The notes beneath the pieces were generated by a model. It saw only the letters and a list, made by a program, of their open reading frames with translations. It was not told where the DNA came from and made no database searches. Positions 1 through 10,139 of a DNA stretch of 64,000 bases are shown piece by piece. The DNA comes from Trissonchulus latispiculum (lineage: Eukaryota > Nematoda > Enoplea > Enoplida > Ironidae). The first letter of the stretch is position 1, and every line of letters begins with the position of its first letter. The position numbers and the translations under genes are program-made. The stretch lies in assembly GCA_030248195.1 (NCBI GenBank), contig JASAND010008355.1:1-64000 (forward strand), read 5' to 3'.

Positions 1-90
1 ATTGGATAAGCAGATAGCCAGTTTGGATAACAACAAAGCAAATAGTCAGATTGGATAACAACAAAGCAAATAATTAGATTGGCCTTCGTC
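1..90. repeat. Short tandem repeat, ~30-bp unit
   Basis: Two to three imperfect copies of a unit containing TTGGATAACAACAAAGCAAA follow each other at the window edge. The array may extend beyond base 1. No coding signal is visible. Confidence 0.7.
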
Positions 91-120
91 GGAGAATGTC
101 GGAGTAACTCAGAGTGAGTA

Positions 121-330
121 AAGAACGCCAACATCTAAAACTCTTATCTCAAATCCATTTATCTCTAAACCACTAATCCTCTTATCTCTAAACCACTAAT
201 GCTTTTATCTCTAAACCACTAATCCTTTTATCTCTAAACCTAGTGACTCAAATCCGCTTATCTCTAAACCACTAATCTCACAACCTCTTACCTCAACCTC
301 TAAGCTCAAAACCTCAAAACCTCCGTGAAA
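121..330. repeat. Tandem repeat, ~24-bp unit TTATCTCTAAACCACTAATC
   Basis: About eight imperfect units of the form CTTATCTCTAAACCACTAAT run through this stretch and degrade towards the 3' end into ACCTCAAAACCTC. It is a simple minisatellite upstream of the CARD gene. Confidence 0.75.
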
Positions 331-415
331 CTATTACCTGAACATTGGTTTCTCCTTCCATTGTATTGTCACTGCTAGAGCCAAATGATCGTTTTAAAAC
401 CGTTTGAAATTTTGA

Positions 416-545
416 GGCAGGTGCAAACACAGCAGGGCACCTAAGCGTTAAAAATTTAATATGGGCAGGTGCAATCACAGCAGGGTGCCTCAATGTTAGT
501 TTTGTAGTGTGTTGTTCGTTATTTCAAATGTTGTAGTGTGTTGCG
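416..545. repeat. Paired direct repeats upstream of the CARD ORF
   Basis: GGCAGGTGCAA(A/T)CACAGCAGGG occurs twice about 47 bp apart, each followed by a CCT-containing tail. TTGTAGTGTGTTG also occurs twice just before the ORF. The first repeat contains CAGGTG, an E-box-like core. The position immediately upstream of an ORF makes a regulatory role possible, but nothing beyond the duplication is seen. Confidence 0.4.
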
Positions 546-559
546 TTTTCTTCTACTAG

Positions 560-925
560 ATGCTATTAGACACTTGTTATTTTATTGTAGCTATCATGGA
601 TCTTGTTAACGACAATTTAGTGATATTTTGTAACGACATGGATGCCGAGCCTGTACTGGATTATCTGGTGGAAGTGGGACTATTTAGAACTAACGTAGCG
701 GATAAGCTCAGGATTCGTTCACCCCCTCATGACAGAAATCTTGACGTGATTACCGCTCTTAATCGACACGGAGCCAATGCCTCAATTCTACTTAGAGAAG
801 CATTGCGAACATCAGGACAGAACGACCTTATGATGATTTTGCCGGAACCTGATCAGCCATTGCAGAGAGGTGTTACTTGGAAGATTTATTCCCGCCTAAA
901 GATGCTTCAGCAAAAAAAGTCGTAA
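560..925 (+). CDS. Small CARD-domain protein (CARD-only, or terminal CARD exon)
   Basis: The 121-residue ORF reads as a death-fold CARD. LVNDNLVIFCNDMDAEPVLD (about residues 15-34) gives helix 1/2, LFRTNVADKLRI gives helix 3, HDRNLDVITALNRHG helix 4, and ILLREALRTSGQNDLMMIL helices 5-6. The ALRxxGxxxLxxxL ending is the classic CARD tail also seen in nematode CED-3. CARDs bind other CARDs in apoptosome or innate-immune adaptors in the cytosol. No caspase, NB-ARC or kinase domain follows; the ORF stops 17 residues after the fold, and AATAAA lies 240 bp downstream. An acceptor-like pyrimidine tract ending TTCTTCTACTAG abuts the first ATG, so this may be a last exon. If it is a whole gene, translation could start at residue 1 or at Met13 just before the fold. 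The other reading frame at 877-1068 is probably 3'UTR. Confidence 0.6.
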   Translation: MLLDTCYFIVAIMDLVNDNLVIFCNDMDAEPVLDYLVEVGLFRTNVADKLRIRSPPHDRNLDVITALNRHGANASILLREALRTSGQNDLMMILPEPDQPLQRGVTWKIYSRLKMLQQKKS

Positions 926-1166
926 AACGTTTCAGTCTATGGATGCCGCACGGTTGGACGTTGTATTTGTTCTGGGACCCATGGACTGTGATGCTCGAAC
1001 CGTGGAATTCACGGAATGGTTGGGAAATCATCCCTGCAAGCGATGGACTGTTCCCGAATGGTTTATAGCACCGTGGAACCATTATGATTGTAGTCATTGA
1101 ACTTATCGTAACTGTATTTATACCTTGCACTGTAGTCACTTGTAAACCCTGCTGTATATTGCTTGA

Positions 1167-1172
1167 AATAAA
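1167..1172 (+). terminator. Poly(A) signal AATAAA for the CARD gene
   Basis: Canonical AATAAA about 240 bp after the CARD stop codon, on the same strand, with no intervening same-strand gene. Assignment is by position only. Confidence 0.45.
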
Positions 1173-1392
1173 GATTTTCCGCCAGTTCGCCTGGCTTAAC
1201 ATTATCGCTACAACAATCATGGTTCCGGCCACATACAGCACGGAGCTCAGGTTGCAGAGAAAAATCGTGGGTCACTTGCAGCGTGGCGCTTAGGTTGTAG
1301 AGGAAACTAAGCTCATATTTGAATTCTACATGGTCGAAAACCCTATAGGTAAGCTTTTCCCGGCAAAAATCGACAAGTTTGAAATTTAAGCT

Positions 1393-1592
1393 TAGTTCTG
1401 AGCCTCCTGAGCCTCCCGGGCCTCCCGAGCCTCCTCCTCCTCCGCCAGAGCCCCCTGAGCCTCCGGAGCCTCCTCCTCCGCCAGAGCCTCCTGAGCCTCC
1501 TCCTCCTGAGCCTCCGGAGCCTCCTCATCCTCCTCCTCCTCCGCCAGAGCCTCCTGAGCCTCCGGAGCCTCCTCCTCCTCCGCCAGGAACTA
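1393..1592. repeat. CCTCCT/GAGCCTCC low-complexity tract
   Basis: About 200 bp of GAGCCTCCTCCTCCGCC repeats, C on the plus strand and G on the minus strand. It would read Pro-Glu on the plus strand, or Arg-rich or Gly-Ser-rich on the minus strand. The Gly-Ser frame is broken by a stop, and no frame carries recognisable flanking protein. It lies directly after the stop of the minus-strand zinc-finger gene and may be its 3'UTR or the end of a mobile element. Confidence 0.75.
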
Positions 1593-1612
1593 CGTCTGGT
1601 GCTCACCTATTA

Positions 1613-2538
1613 CTACTGTTGCTGTTGTGCCCACTCAAGTGCATCCATTCCTTCAATATCATCAATGAGTTTAGTCAAGTCTTTTCTATTGCCAATTAGC
1701 CTGGGCATCTCGAATAGGTTTGTGTTGTTGCTTGCGTAGTAGTATATCTGTTCGTCAGTCATTCTTTCTCGGAGGATGAATCCAAAGGATATGTTCCATT
1801 TGGCCTTGTATTGTTGATTAAGGAATACTCGCTTAAGGTTGCCTCCAATTTCATCCATATGCGTTCCTTCCAAGCGGAAGTTGTAGGTTCGCAGGAATTT
1901 CTTGGCTATGTGATGATGAGTACGAATCCGTGCCCAATTCCTGGCATAGATATCATCTTGAGTGGGTGGTTCAATAGGATCTTCAGGAAGTGATTCAGTA
2001 TTAGCTGGCGCTGTAGTTGAAGTTTCTTGGACTTTTGGTGGTGGTTGTTGTGGAGGCTGAGTAGACCGCTGTTCGGATGATTCATCTGGAGTTTGCACTA
2101 GAGACGTTGGTGTTCTGCAGGTATGACCCGTCAGGTAGGCTTTTCTGAGGAAGGTACTCCCGCACTGATCGCATTTGTAGGATCCTGACTCGTCATGTTG
2201 CTCCTTCTTGTGTCTGTACAGGCTCTTCAATTGCGTGAACTTCTGATAGCATTCGGGCACATGTGATTATTCATCTTGGGAAACAAGGAACTATAATCTG
2301 TTCGATGCTTCTTCCGTAGGTGGCTTTGCAGGTTGTATCGCAACGTGAACTTTTGTTGGCACAGAGGACACACAGGCTGGCCGGAGTCTTTCTGGTTGAT
2401 CTCTAAAATTAAAATAGATATCATAAGTCATAGATTTTTTGCTATCATTCTATCAAAACTGTCACTACATTCACTTAACGAGAAGTTTTTGTTATTTAAC
2501 AAAGAAAGTGACTTACCACTTGCGCCTTCTGCCGACAT
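1613..2538 (-). pseudogene. C2H2 zinc-finger gene with a one-base frameshift (mobile-element-type ORF)
   Basis: Exon 1 (2517-2538) starts ATG and ends at donor GTAAGT. A 114-bp intron (2403-2516) ends TTTTAATTTTAG, and exon 2 runs to the stop at 1613. The protein has finger 1 CPLCQQKFTLRYNLQSHLRK..H, finger 2 with PECYQKFTQLKSLYRHKK..H, finger 3 CDQCGSTFLRKAYLTGHTC, a Pro/Gln/Ser-rich linker, then a C-terminal domain containing NISFGFIL, YYYASNNTNLFE and MDALEWAQQQQ. The reading frame shifts near 2253-2257, inside the first Cys-Pro of finger 2, as if one base were lost. Up to that point and after it the frame is clean, so the break is recent or a sequencing error. I recall the SFGFIL/YYxxSxNN tail from multicopy invertebrate zinc-finger ORFs that look mobile-element-borne. 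That attribution is from memory and uncertain. Confidence 0.65.
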
Positions 2539-2559
2539 TTTCGAGATCTCTGCTTAATG

Positions 2560-3020
2560 ACAATGACTGATCAATGACAATCAAGCTATTACTCTCACAT
2601 ATTCGGACAACACAGTAACCTAATGAAAACATTTTGCTTCATACCTTTATCAGGTTTCATAAAGAGTATTCAATAGCATGCAGCCTTTGGCAATGTCCAA
2701 CTATTGTGATAATAAAGTTTTCTAACGCCATTGGTTGGTAATAATTATCAATATTTTTAGTATTCGCTTTTGCTAGTGCTTTTGCGTCTATTGCTAACTT
2801 TGTGATATATAATATATTTCCATGCGATAGTAGAATTCGCTACCAAAAATGGGATCAAAATAACCAACCAAAATTGGGATCAAGACTAAACTAACTAACT
2901 AACTAAATCGAGATTCAATGCTAAACTGTGAACATGCAGTTTGAACATGTTGCGAACTATGCTCAACATATTTGGTAGGTTACTAGACTTTTCCATCTAA
3001 GAATGTTCCATCCAAAAAGT
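2560..3020. other. Gene-free stretch
   Basis: AT-rich sequence upstream of the zinc-finger gene. Apart from a short CTAACTAACTAACTAAAT run near 2892 I see no gene, RNA or transposon end here. The minus-strand gene's promoter should lie just above 2540, but no clear TATA box was assigned. Confidence 0.4.
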
Positions 3021-3320
3021 TGAGTCAAATCACCACCCGAAAGTTGAGTCAAATCACCACTCAAAAGTTGAGTCAAATCAATATCCAAAAGTGAGAGCAA
3101 ACGTGTCACGCAAAAATGGGAGCAAAACAGTCACCCAAAAATGGGAGCAAAACAGTCACCCAAAAGTTGAGTCAAATCATCACTCAAAATTTTCACTCAT
3201 CACATTCATTACCATTGGGAGCTATTTAGTCACCCAAAAGTCGAGAGCAAAACAGTCACCCAAAAGTGAGAGCAAAAATGTCACCCAAAAATGGGAGTCA
3301 AAATGGCACCCAAATAGGTC
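3021..3320. repeat. Interleaved ~20-bp minisatellite
   Basis: Imperfect units of two related types, AAAAGTTGAGTCAAATCACC and AAATGGGAGCAAAACAGTCACC, alternate for about 300 bp up to the first TTAA element. The apparent 91-aa ORF here is just repeat translation. Confidence 0.75.
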
Positions 3321-3342
3321 CCAATTGGCCTCTCTATTACTA

Positions 3343-4067
3343 CTTTTTCTCTACCGTGAGATATAGCCGATTTTCTTGTTTTGGCGCCGAAAAGCTGTCA
3401 TTTTTGTAGAAGTCAAATAATCCATCATTTCTTGAACTATGCAAGCCGTAAAATCAAACTAAGGGCGTCGATTTGAAGATCTCATAGGGGCAAATTATCC
3501 GACGCATGATCGTCTTCCAACAGCCATCCCGTAGGCTGCTATCATAAAAAATGTAGTTATTGCAAAAACGACCAATTTTTCCAAAGATTGTGGAGCATTC
3601 ACCATGCAAGCTGGAGGGCTGCTCATTGCACTGATGTGTTCTGCACAAACATATCCAGGGACGATTTTTTGGTTTCCCCGATTACTGCTTTTATGCTAAA
3701 GTAATCGCTTGACAAAGTTGGAAAAAGTTGGCAAAATACAGGTTACGCACACATTTCAGCTTATTTCTCCATAACGAAGAGTGATTTCAGAATAAACAAA
3801 AAATCGTCCCCAGCTATTTGATGAAGGTATCGAATGATATAACCGATGTCTCTAAAAAAATTTACTTGAGTCGGCAAAGAATCTAGAAAATTATACTTCT
3901 ACTAAAATTATGTTAAAAACATTTTTGAAAGGCAACATTAGTTTCATGATATGCATTAAAAAGAGAAAATGTCAAGCTGCATTTTGATATAAAAATGGCT
4001 TCTTAACTCCAAGTAATGAATGAATAATAATGGTCCAAACTTTATGGGACCAAAGGGAGTCACCACC
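3343..4067 (+). mobile_element. TTAA family A, copy 1 (5'-truncated)
   Basis: It matches the right-hand ~725 bp of the family from CTTTTTCTCTACCGTGAGAT onward and ends at a slightly mutated terminal repeat, AAAGGGAGTCACCACC, next to TTAA (4068). The left ~260 bp and left terminus are missing; the minisatellite abuts the break. No transposase ORF. Confidence 0.85.
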
Positions 4068-4089
4068 TTAAGAGAACATGTTCTCTTAA
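4068..4089. repeat. TTAA-flanked 14-bp palindromic spacer
   Basis: The 14-bp perfect palindrome GAGAACATGTTCTC is bracketed by TTAA on both sides, between the end of one family A element and the start of the next. An identical spacer is at 9095-9116. Variants GAGAACACGCTCAC and GAGAACAAGTTCCC occur at other junctions. Confidence 0.85.
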
Positions 4090-5064
4090 GGTGGTGATTC
4101 CTTTTGGGCACATATTGTTATTTGGCGGCGTAGATGAAATTTGATGAAACTTTCCAAAATAAGTTCTTTTAGCGTTCTAACACCCTCCGCGCAATCCCGA
4201 TTCAAAAATTGGTGATTTCCGGTCAGAGTGGTTTTCCACAGTTTCTGAACGTGTGGTAACCGCTATACATTTAAGACTATATTCATTCGAAAGATCTCAT
4301 TGAGCTTCATATTTTTGTTTTTTAAATCAAGTTTCTACCTTTTTCTACCGTGAGATATAGCCGATTTTCTTGTTTTGGCGTCGAAAACTTGTCATTTTTG
4401 CAGAAATCAAATAATCCATCATTTCTTGAACTATGCAAGCCGTAAAATCAAACTAAGGGCGTCGATTTGAAGATCTCATAGGGGCAAATTATCCGACGCA
4501 TGATCGTCTTCCAACAGCCATCCCGTAGGCTGCTATCATAAAAAATGAAGTTTTTGCAAAACCACGACCAGTTTTTTCCAAAGATTGTGGAGCATTCACC
4601 ATGCAAGCTGGAGGGCTGCTCATTGCACTGATGTGTTCTGCACAAACATATCCAGGGACGATTTTTTAGTTTCCCCGATTACTGCTTTCTAGCTAAAGTA
4701 ATCGCTTGGCGAATTTGGAAAAAGTAGGCAAAATACAGGTTACTCACAGGCTTTAGCTTATTTCTCTATGGCGAAGAGTGATTTAACAATAAATAAAAAA
4801 TCGTCCCCAGCTATTTGGTGGAGGTATCGAATGATATAACCGATGTCTCGCGAAAAAATGTACTTGAGTCTGCAAAAATTCTGGAAAATTATGCTTCTTC
4901 TAAAATGTGTTTGAAATATTATAGAAAAGCAACGTTAGTTTCGTGGCATGCATTAAAAAGAGAAAATGCCAATCTGTATTTTAATATAAAAACGGCTTCT
5001 TAACTCCAAGTAAGTAATGAATAATAATGGTGCAAACTTTATGTAACCAAAAGGAATCACCACC
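4090..5064 (+). mobile_element. TTAA family A, copy 2 (complete)
   Basis: 975 bp from GGTGGTGATTCCTTTTGG to AAAAGGAATCACCACC, near-perfect inverted terminal repeats, with TTAA on both sides. It is non-autonomous: only a 62-residue ORF repeated in several copies, with no transposase signature. TTAA targets fit the piggyBac or Kolobok superfamilies. The 5'-GG terminus is less typical for piggyBac (usually CCY). Copy 6 (9117) is its near-identical duplicate. Confidence 0.9.
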
Positions 5065-5068
5065 TTAA

Positions 5069-5107
5069 GTGAAATACGGGCATAATCGAAAAATTTTCTG
5101 ATTTCAC
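5069..5107. mobile_element. 39-bp mini inverted-repeat insert between TTAA sites
   Basis: GTGAAATACGGGCATAATCG... ends with CTGATTTCAC, giving a short terminal inverted repeat GTGAAAT between two TTAAs (5065-5068, 5108-5111). Its ends resemble those of family C (TTAAGTGAA and a CGTATTTTCCG subterminal), so it may be an extreme internal-deletion derivative. It is duplicated at 10097-10135. Confidence 0.6.
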
Positions 5108-5111
5108 TTAA

Positions 5112-6077
5112 GGTGGTGATTCCTTTTGTTCACATATTGTTGGTTGACGGCTCCAATAAAGATGAAATTTGATGAAACTTTCCAAAATGAGTTCATTTGG
5201 TGTTCTAACACCCGCGCTTCAAGATTTCCGTTCAGGACGGTTTTTGCCAATTTTTTTACAGTTGAGCAGCAGCTGCATAATTATGACTATACTCAGTTGG
5301 AAGATCTCGTTGAGCTCTACACTTTTGCTTTTGGAAGCAACTTTGTAGCTCTTCTCTAGCTTGAGATATAGCCGATTTTCTTATTTCGGCGTTGAAAACT
5401 TGTCATTCTTGCAGAAATCAAATAATCAAAGATTCCTTGAGCTACGCAAGCCGTAAAATTAAACTAAGGGTGTCGATTTCAAGGTCTCGCCGAGGCTGAT
5501 CATCTGAGGTATGATAATCTTCTAACTGCTATCCCGTGAGCTGCTATCATAAAAAATGTAGTTTTTGCAAAAACATGACCAAATTTTTTTCCAGCGATTG
5601 AGGAGCATTTACTATGCAAGCTAGAGGGTTGCCACTTACTAGACGTGTTTTACACAAAAATACCCAGGGACCCTTTTTTAGTTGCCCCGATTGCTGCTGT
5701 GTAGTTAAAGTGGCCGCTTGCTAGATTTGGGAAAAGTAGGCAAAATCCAGGTTGCGCAAACATGTTAGCTAATTTCGTCATAACGAAGAGCGGTTTCACA
5801 ATAATTAAAAAAGGGTCCCACAGATATTTAATAGTGGAATCGAATGATGTTGCCGATGCCTCACGAAAAAATTGACTTTAGTCTGCAAAAAATCTGGAAA
5901 ATTAAAGTACTTCGAAAATCCAGTGACATAGTTTCCGAAAACTGAAGTTTGTTTCATTGTATTCATTAAAAAGAGAAAATCTTAGGCTCCATTTTGATGC
6001 ACAAATGGCGTCTTAACTCCAAGTAATGAATGAGTAATAAGGGTTCAAAGTTGATGTCTCCAAAAGCAATCACCACC
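5112..6077 (+). mobile_element. TTAA family A, copy 3 (complete)
   Basis: 966 bp, GGTGGTGATTCCTTTTG to AAGCAATCACCACC. One mismatch in the right terminus (GCAATC for GGAATC). Same orientation as all other A copies in this train. A 77-residue ORF inside is repeated in its duplicate (copy 7) and has no family resemblance. Confidence 0.9.
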
Positions 6078-6099
6078 TTAAGAGAACACGCTCACTTAA
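6078..6099. repeat. TTAA-flanked 14-bp spacer, variant
   Basis: TTAA, then GAGAACACGCTCAC, then TTAA. The next element (family B, copy 1) begins at the second TTAA. Confidence 0.8.
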
Positions 6100-7105
6100 G
6101 GTGCTGGTATCGTTTTGTGCAGTGCTTATGTGGGTAGTTTTTGAAACGCCCTAACTTTCGCAATTTTGCGAATTGGAAAGAGCTTTATACATCATTTTAA
6201 AGCTTATAATCTGTAGACTCTCATGAAATTACGAAACTAGTAAAAATCCGCAAAAATAGCGAAAATTTTCTGACATACTGACATCTGACCGGCTGAATAT
6301 TGACCAAAAATTTTTGAACATCGATTTCTCAAAACTGTGGGATCGGCCAAAATTTTTTCTTGCGCCGACCTATAAAGGACATGTGGGCCGAGGGACATTT
6401 TTTGGGATTTGGCTCAGCAGGTCTTAACGGTCAAGAAAATCCATTAAATGTGCGGTGACACAAAATTTCGCAACTTTGCATTGAGTTTCTCGCAACTGGA
6501 GATGTTTTAGCTCAAACCAAGAAAAATGTCCCTCCGCAATAGTGCGAATTCTCATTCTGCCAAAAATCACGCGAAGCCATTGGGTAGTTTTTGAGAAATT
6601 GATGTTCAAAACAAAATAATCGCAGTTTTGCCAAAATGGTTTTTCGGCCAAATCTCTAGCTTAGAGCAACAAACTCCGGCTAATAGGTATTGATAAAATG
6701 TGCAATGAGACTGTGTATCGATCGAGTATAAATAAACCAAAATTGTCCGTACGATTTGGCAGTAATTTTGAAAAAACTGATTTTCTCGAAAACGGCCATT
6801 TTTGGACCCCAAAAATCGTTTTTTGCTTATACTGACTTAACCACTAGAGATAGCTCAAAAGTTGTAAAAGCAAAAATGTTCATTTTGGTGCCCTCTTTCC
6901 AGCCATACCAACCAATCTGGTGTCTCGACAATGTGCTAAAAGAATAATGGCAAAAACCAAAAATTTTTTATCTTTGCACCTAAAAATGCGGGACTGGTCC
7001 CAGAATGTTAAAGAGCACCGAAATAGTATATTTGGAAAGTTTCATCCACTTTCATAAAGAATTAAAGCCTATAGGGTCAAATTTACACAAAGCGATACCA
7101 GCACC
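6100..7105 (+). mobile_element. TTAA family B, copy 1 (complete, 1006 bp)
   Basis: Starts GGTGCTGGTATCGTTTTGTG and ends CACAAAGCGATACCAGCACC, giving ~17-bp inverted terminal repeats with TTAA on both sides. The body differs from family A but the outermost bases (GGTG.TG.T..C.TTT) are alike, so both may be mobilised by one transposase. The corresponding site in the duplicated block (11123-11126) is a single TTAA without the element. ORFs up to 75 aa look spurious. Confidence 0.9.
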
Positions 7106-7127
7106 TTAAGAGAACAAGTTCCCTTAA
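7106..7127. repeat. TTAA-flanked 14-bp spacer, variant
   Basis: TTAA, GAGAACAAGTTCCC, TTAA. Follows family B copy 1 and precedes family A copy 4. Confidence 0.8.
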
Positions 7128-8108
7128 GGTGGTGATTCCTTTTGGGCAAATATTGTTGATTGACGGCGTAAACCAGGATGACATTCAACGAAACTTTCCA
7201 AAATAAGTTGTTTTAGCATTCTAACACCCTCTGCGCAATCGCGCTTCAAAAATTCAACATTTGCGTTCAGGGCGGTTTTTGCCAATTTCTGAACGTTTGG
7301 CAGCAGCTGCATGGCTATGACTATATCCATTCGAAAGAACTCGTTAAACTCTACAATTTTGCTTTTGGAAGCAACTTTCTAGCTTTTCCCTATCGTGAGA
7401 TATAGCCAATTTTCTTATTTTGGCGTCAAAAACTTGTCTTTTCTGCAGAAATCAAATAATCCACTACTTCTTGAGCTACGAAAGCCGTAAAATTTAACTA
7501 AGGGTGTCGATTTAAAGGTCTCACAGAGGCCAATTATCGGAGGCATGACCATCGTACAATTGCTATCCCTTAGGCTGCTATCACAAAAAATGTGGTTTTT
7601 GCAAAAACACGACCAAATTTTTTCCAGGGATTGTGCAGAATTTAGTATGCAAACTAGAGAGTTGCCACTTAGCAGATGTGTTCTACACAAAAATACCCCG
7701 GGACCCTTTTTTAGTTGCCCCGATAGCTGCTTTCTAACTGAAGTAGTGGCTTGCCAAAGTAGTGAAAAGTAGGCAATATCCAGGTTGCGCAGGCATTTTA
7801 GTTTATTTCTCCATAACGAAGAGCGATATCACAATAACTAAAAAAGGGTCCCCAGCTATTTGATAGAGGTATCGAATGCTCTAACCGATGTCCTGCGAAA
7901 AAATTTACTTCAGCCTGCAAAAAATCTGAAAAATTATACTTCTTCTAAAATACAGGAAAAACATTTTGGAAAGCCAAACTTAGATTCATTGTACTCATTA
8001 AAACGAGAAAATGTTAAGCTACATTTTGATATAAAGATGACTTCTTAACTCCAAATAATGAATGAATAATAGTGGTTCAAAGTTGATGTCTCAAAAGGAA
8101 TCACCACC
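7128..8108 (+). mobile_element. TTAA family A, copy 4 (complete)
   Basis: 981 bp with intact GGTGGTGATTCCTTTTGG terminal repeats. It abuts copy 5 through a single shared TTAA (8109-8112), with no other sequence between. Confidence 0.9.
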
Positions 8109-8112
8109 TTAA

Positions 8113-9094
8113 GGTGGTGATTCCTTTTGGGCACATATTGTTATTTGGTGGCGTAAATCAAGACGAAATTTGATGAAACTTTCCGAAATAAGTTCTTTTA
8201 GCGTTCTAACACCCTCCGCGCAATCCCGATTCAGAAATTCGATATTTCCGGTCATAGTGGTTTTTCCCAATTTCTGAACGTTTGGCAGCTGCTATACAGT
8301 TATGACTATATTCATTCAAAAGATCTCATTGAGCTTCACATTTTTGCTTTTTAAAGTAGGTTTCTATCTTTGCTCTACCGTGAGATATAGCCGATTTTCT
8401 AGTTTTGGCGTCAAAAACTAGTCATTTTTGTAGAAATCAAATAATCCAACATTTCTTGAACTATGCAAGCCGTAAAATCAAACTAAGGGCGTCGATCTGA
8501 AGGTCTCACATGGACAAATAATCCGACGCACGATCGTCTTCCAACTACTATCCTGTAGGCTGCTATCATAAGAAATGTAGTTTTTGCAAAAACACGACCA
8601 ATTTTTTTCCAAAGATTGTGGAGCATTCACCATGCAAGCTGGAGGGCTGCTCATTGCACTGATGTGTTCTGCACAAACATATCCAGGGACGATTTTTTAG
8701 TTTCCCCGATTACTGCTTTCTAGCTAAAGTAATCACTTGACAAAGTTGGAAAAAGTTGGCAAAATACAGGTTACGCACACATTTCAGCTTATTTCTCCAT
8801 AACGAAGAGTGATTTCAGAATAAACAAAAAATCGTCCCCAGCTATTTGATGAAGGTATCGAATGATATAACCGATGTCTCTAGAAAAAATTTACTTGAGT
8901 CGGCAAAAAATCTAGAAAATTATACTACTACTAAAATGTGTTAAAATATTTTTGAAAGGCAACATTAGTTTCATGATATGCATTAAAAAGAGAAAATGTC
9001 AAGGTGCATTTTGATATAAAAATGGCTTCTTAACTCCAAGTAATGAATGAATAATAATGGTGCAAACTTTATGGGACCAAAGGGAATCACCACC
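8113..9094 (+). mobile_element. TTAA family A, copy 5 (recombinant junction copy)
   Basis: 982 bp, complete. Its left part up to about 8630 matches copy 9 (12131 onward), while its right part matches copy 1, including GCAAGCTGGAGGGCTGCTCA. It is therefore the fusion point of the ~5-kb tandem duplication. Ends at TTAA 9095. Confidence 0.9.
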
Positions 9095-9116
9095 TTAAGA
9101 GAACATGTTCTCTTAA

Positions 9117-10092
9117 GGTGGTGATTCCTTTTGGGCACATATTGTTATTTGGCGGCGTAAATGAAATTTGATGAAACTTTCCAAAATAAGTTCTTTTAGC
9201 GTTCTAACACCCTCCGCGCAATCCCGATTCAAAAATTGGTGATTTCCGGTCAGAGTGGTTTTCCACAGTTTCTGAACGTGTGGTAACCGCTATACATTTA
9301 AGACTATATTCATTCGAAAGATCTCATTGAGCTTCATATTTTTGTTTTTTAAATCAAGTTTCTACCTTTTTCTACCGTGAGATATAGCCGATTTTCTTGT
9401 TTTGGCGTCGAAAACTTGTCATTTTTGCAGAAATCAAATAATCCATCATTTCTTGAACTATGCAAGCCGTAAAATCAAACTAAGGGCGTCGATTTGAAGA
9501 TCTCATAGGGGCAAATTATCCGACGCATGATCGTCTTCCAACAGCCATCCCGTAGGCTGCTATCATAAAAAATGAAGTTTTTGCAAAACCACGACCAGTT
9601 TTTTTCCAAAGATTGTGGAGCATTCACCATGCAAGCTGGAGGGCTGCTCATTGCACTGATGTGTTCTGCACAAACATATCCAGGGACGATTTTTTAGTTT
9701 CCCCGATTACTGCTTTCTAGCTAAAGTAATCGCTTGGCGAATTTGGAAAAAGTAGGTAAAATACAGGTTACTCACAGGCTTTAGCTTATTTCTCTATGGC
9801 GAAGAGTGATTTAACAATAAATAAAAAATCGTCCCCAGCTATTTGGTGGAGGTATCGAATGATATAACCGATGTCTCGCGAAAAAATGTACTTGAGTCTG
9901 CAAAAATTCTGGAAAATTATGCTTCTTCTAAAATGTGTTTAAAATATTATAGAAAAGCAACGTTAGTTTCGTGGCATGCATTAAAAAGAGAAAATGCCAA
10001 TCTGTATTTTAATATAAAAACGGCTTCTTAACTCCAAGTAAGTAATGAGTAATAATGGTGCAAACTTTATGTAACCAAAAGGAATCACCACC
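9117..10092 (+). mobile_element. TTAA family A, copy 6 (duplicate of copy 2)
   Basis: 976 bp, differing from copy 2 by only a few substitutions and an extra T on reading by eye. Preceded by the perfect 14-bp palindromic spacer at 9099-9112. Confidence 0.9.
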
Positions 10093-10096
10093 TTAA

Positions 10097-10135
10097 GTGA
10101 AATACGGGCATAATCGAAACATTTTCTGATTTCAC
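10097..10135. mobile_element. 39-bp mini insert (duplicate)
   Basis: Same sequence as 5069-5107 apart from one base (CGAAAC for CGAAAA), again between two TTAAs. Confidence 0.6.
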
Positions 10136-10139
10136 TTAA

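Noticed and set aside
1379..1699. Proline-rich 106-aa protein
   Set aside because: Low-complexity CCTCCT tract; its 3' part overlaps the antisense of the zinc-finger gene, so the ORF has no independent support.
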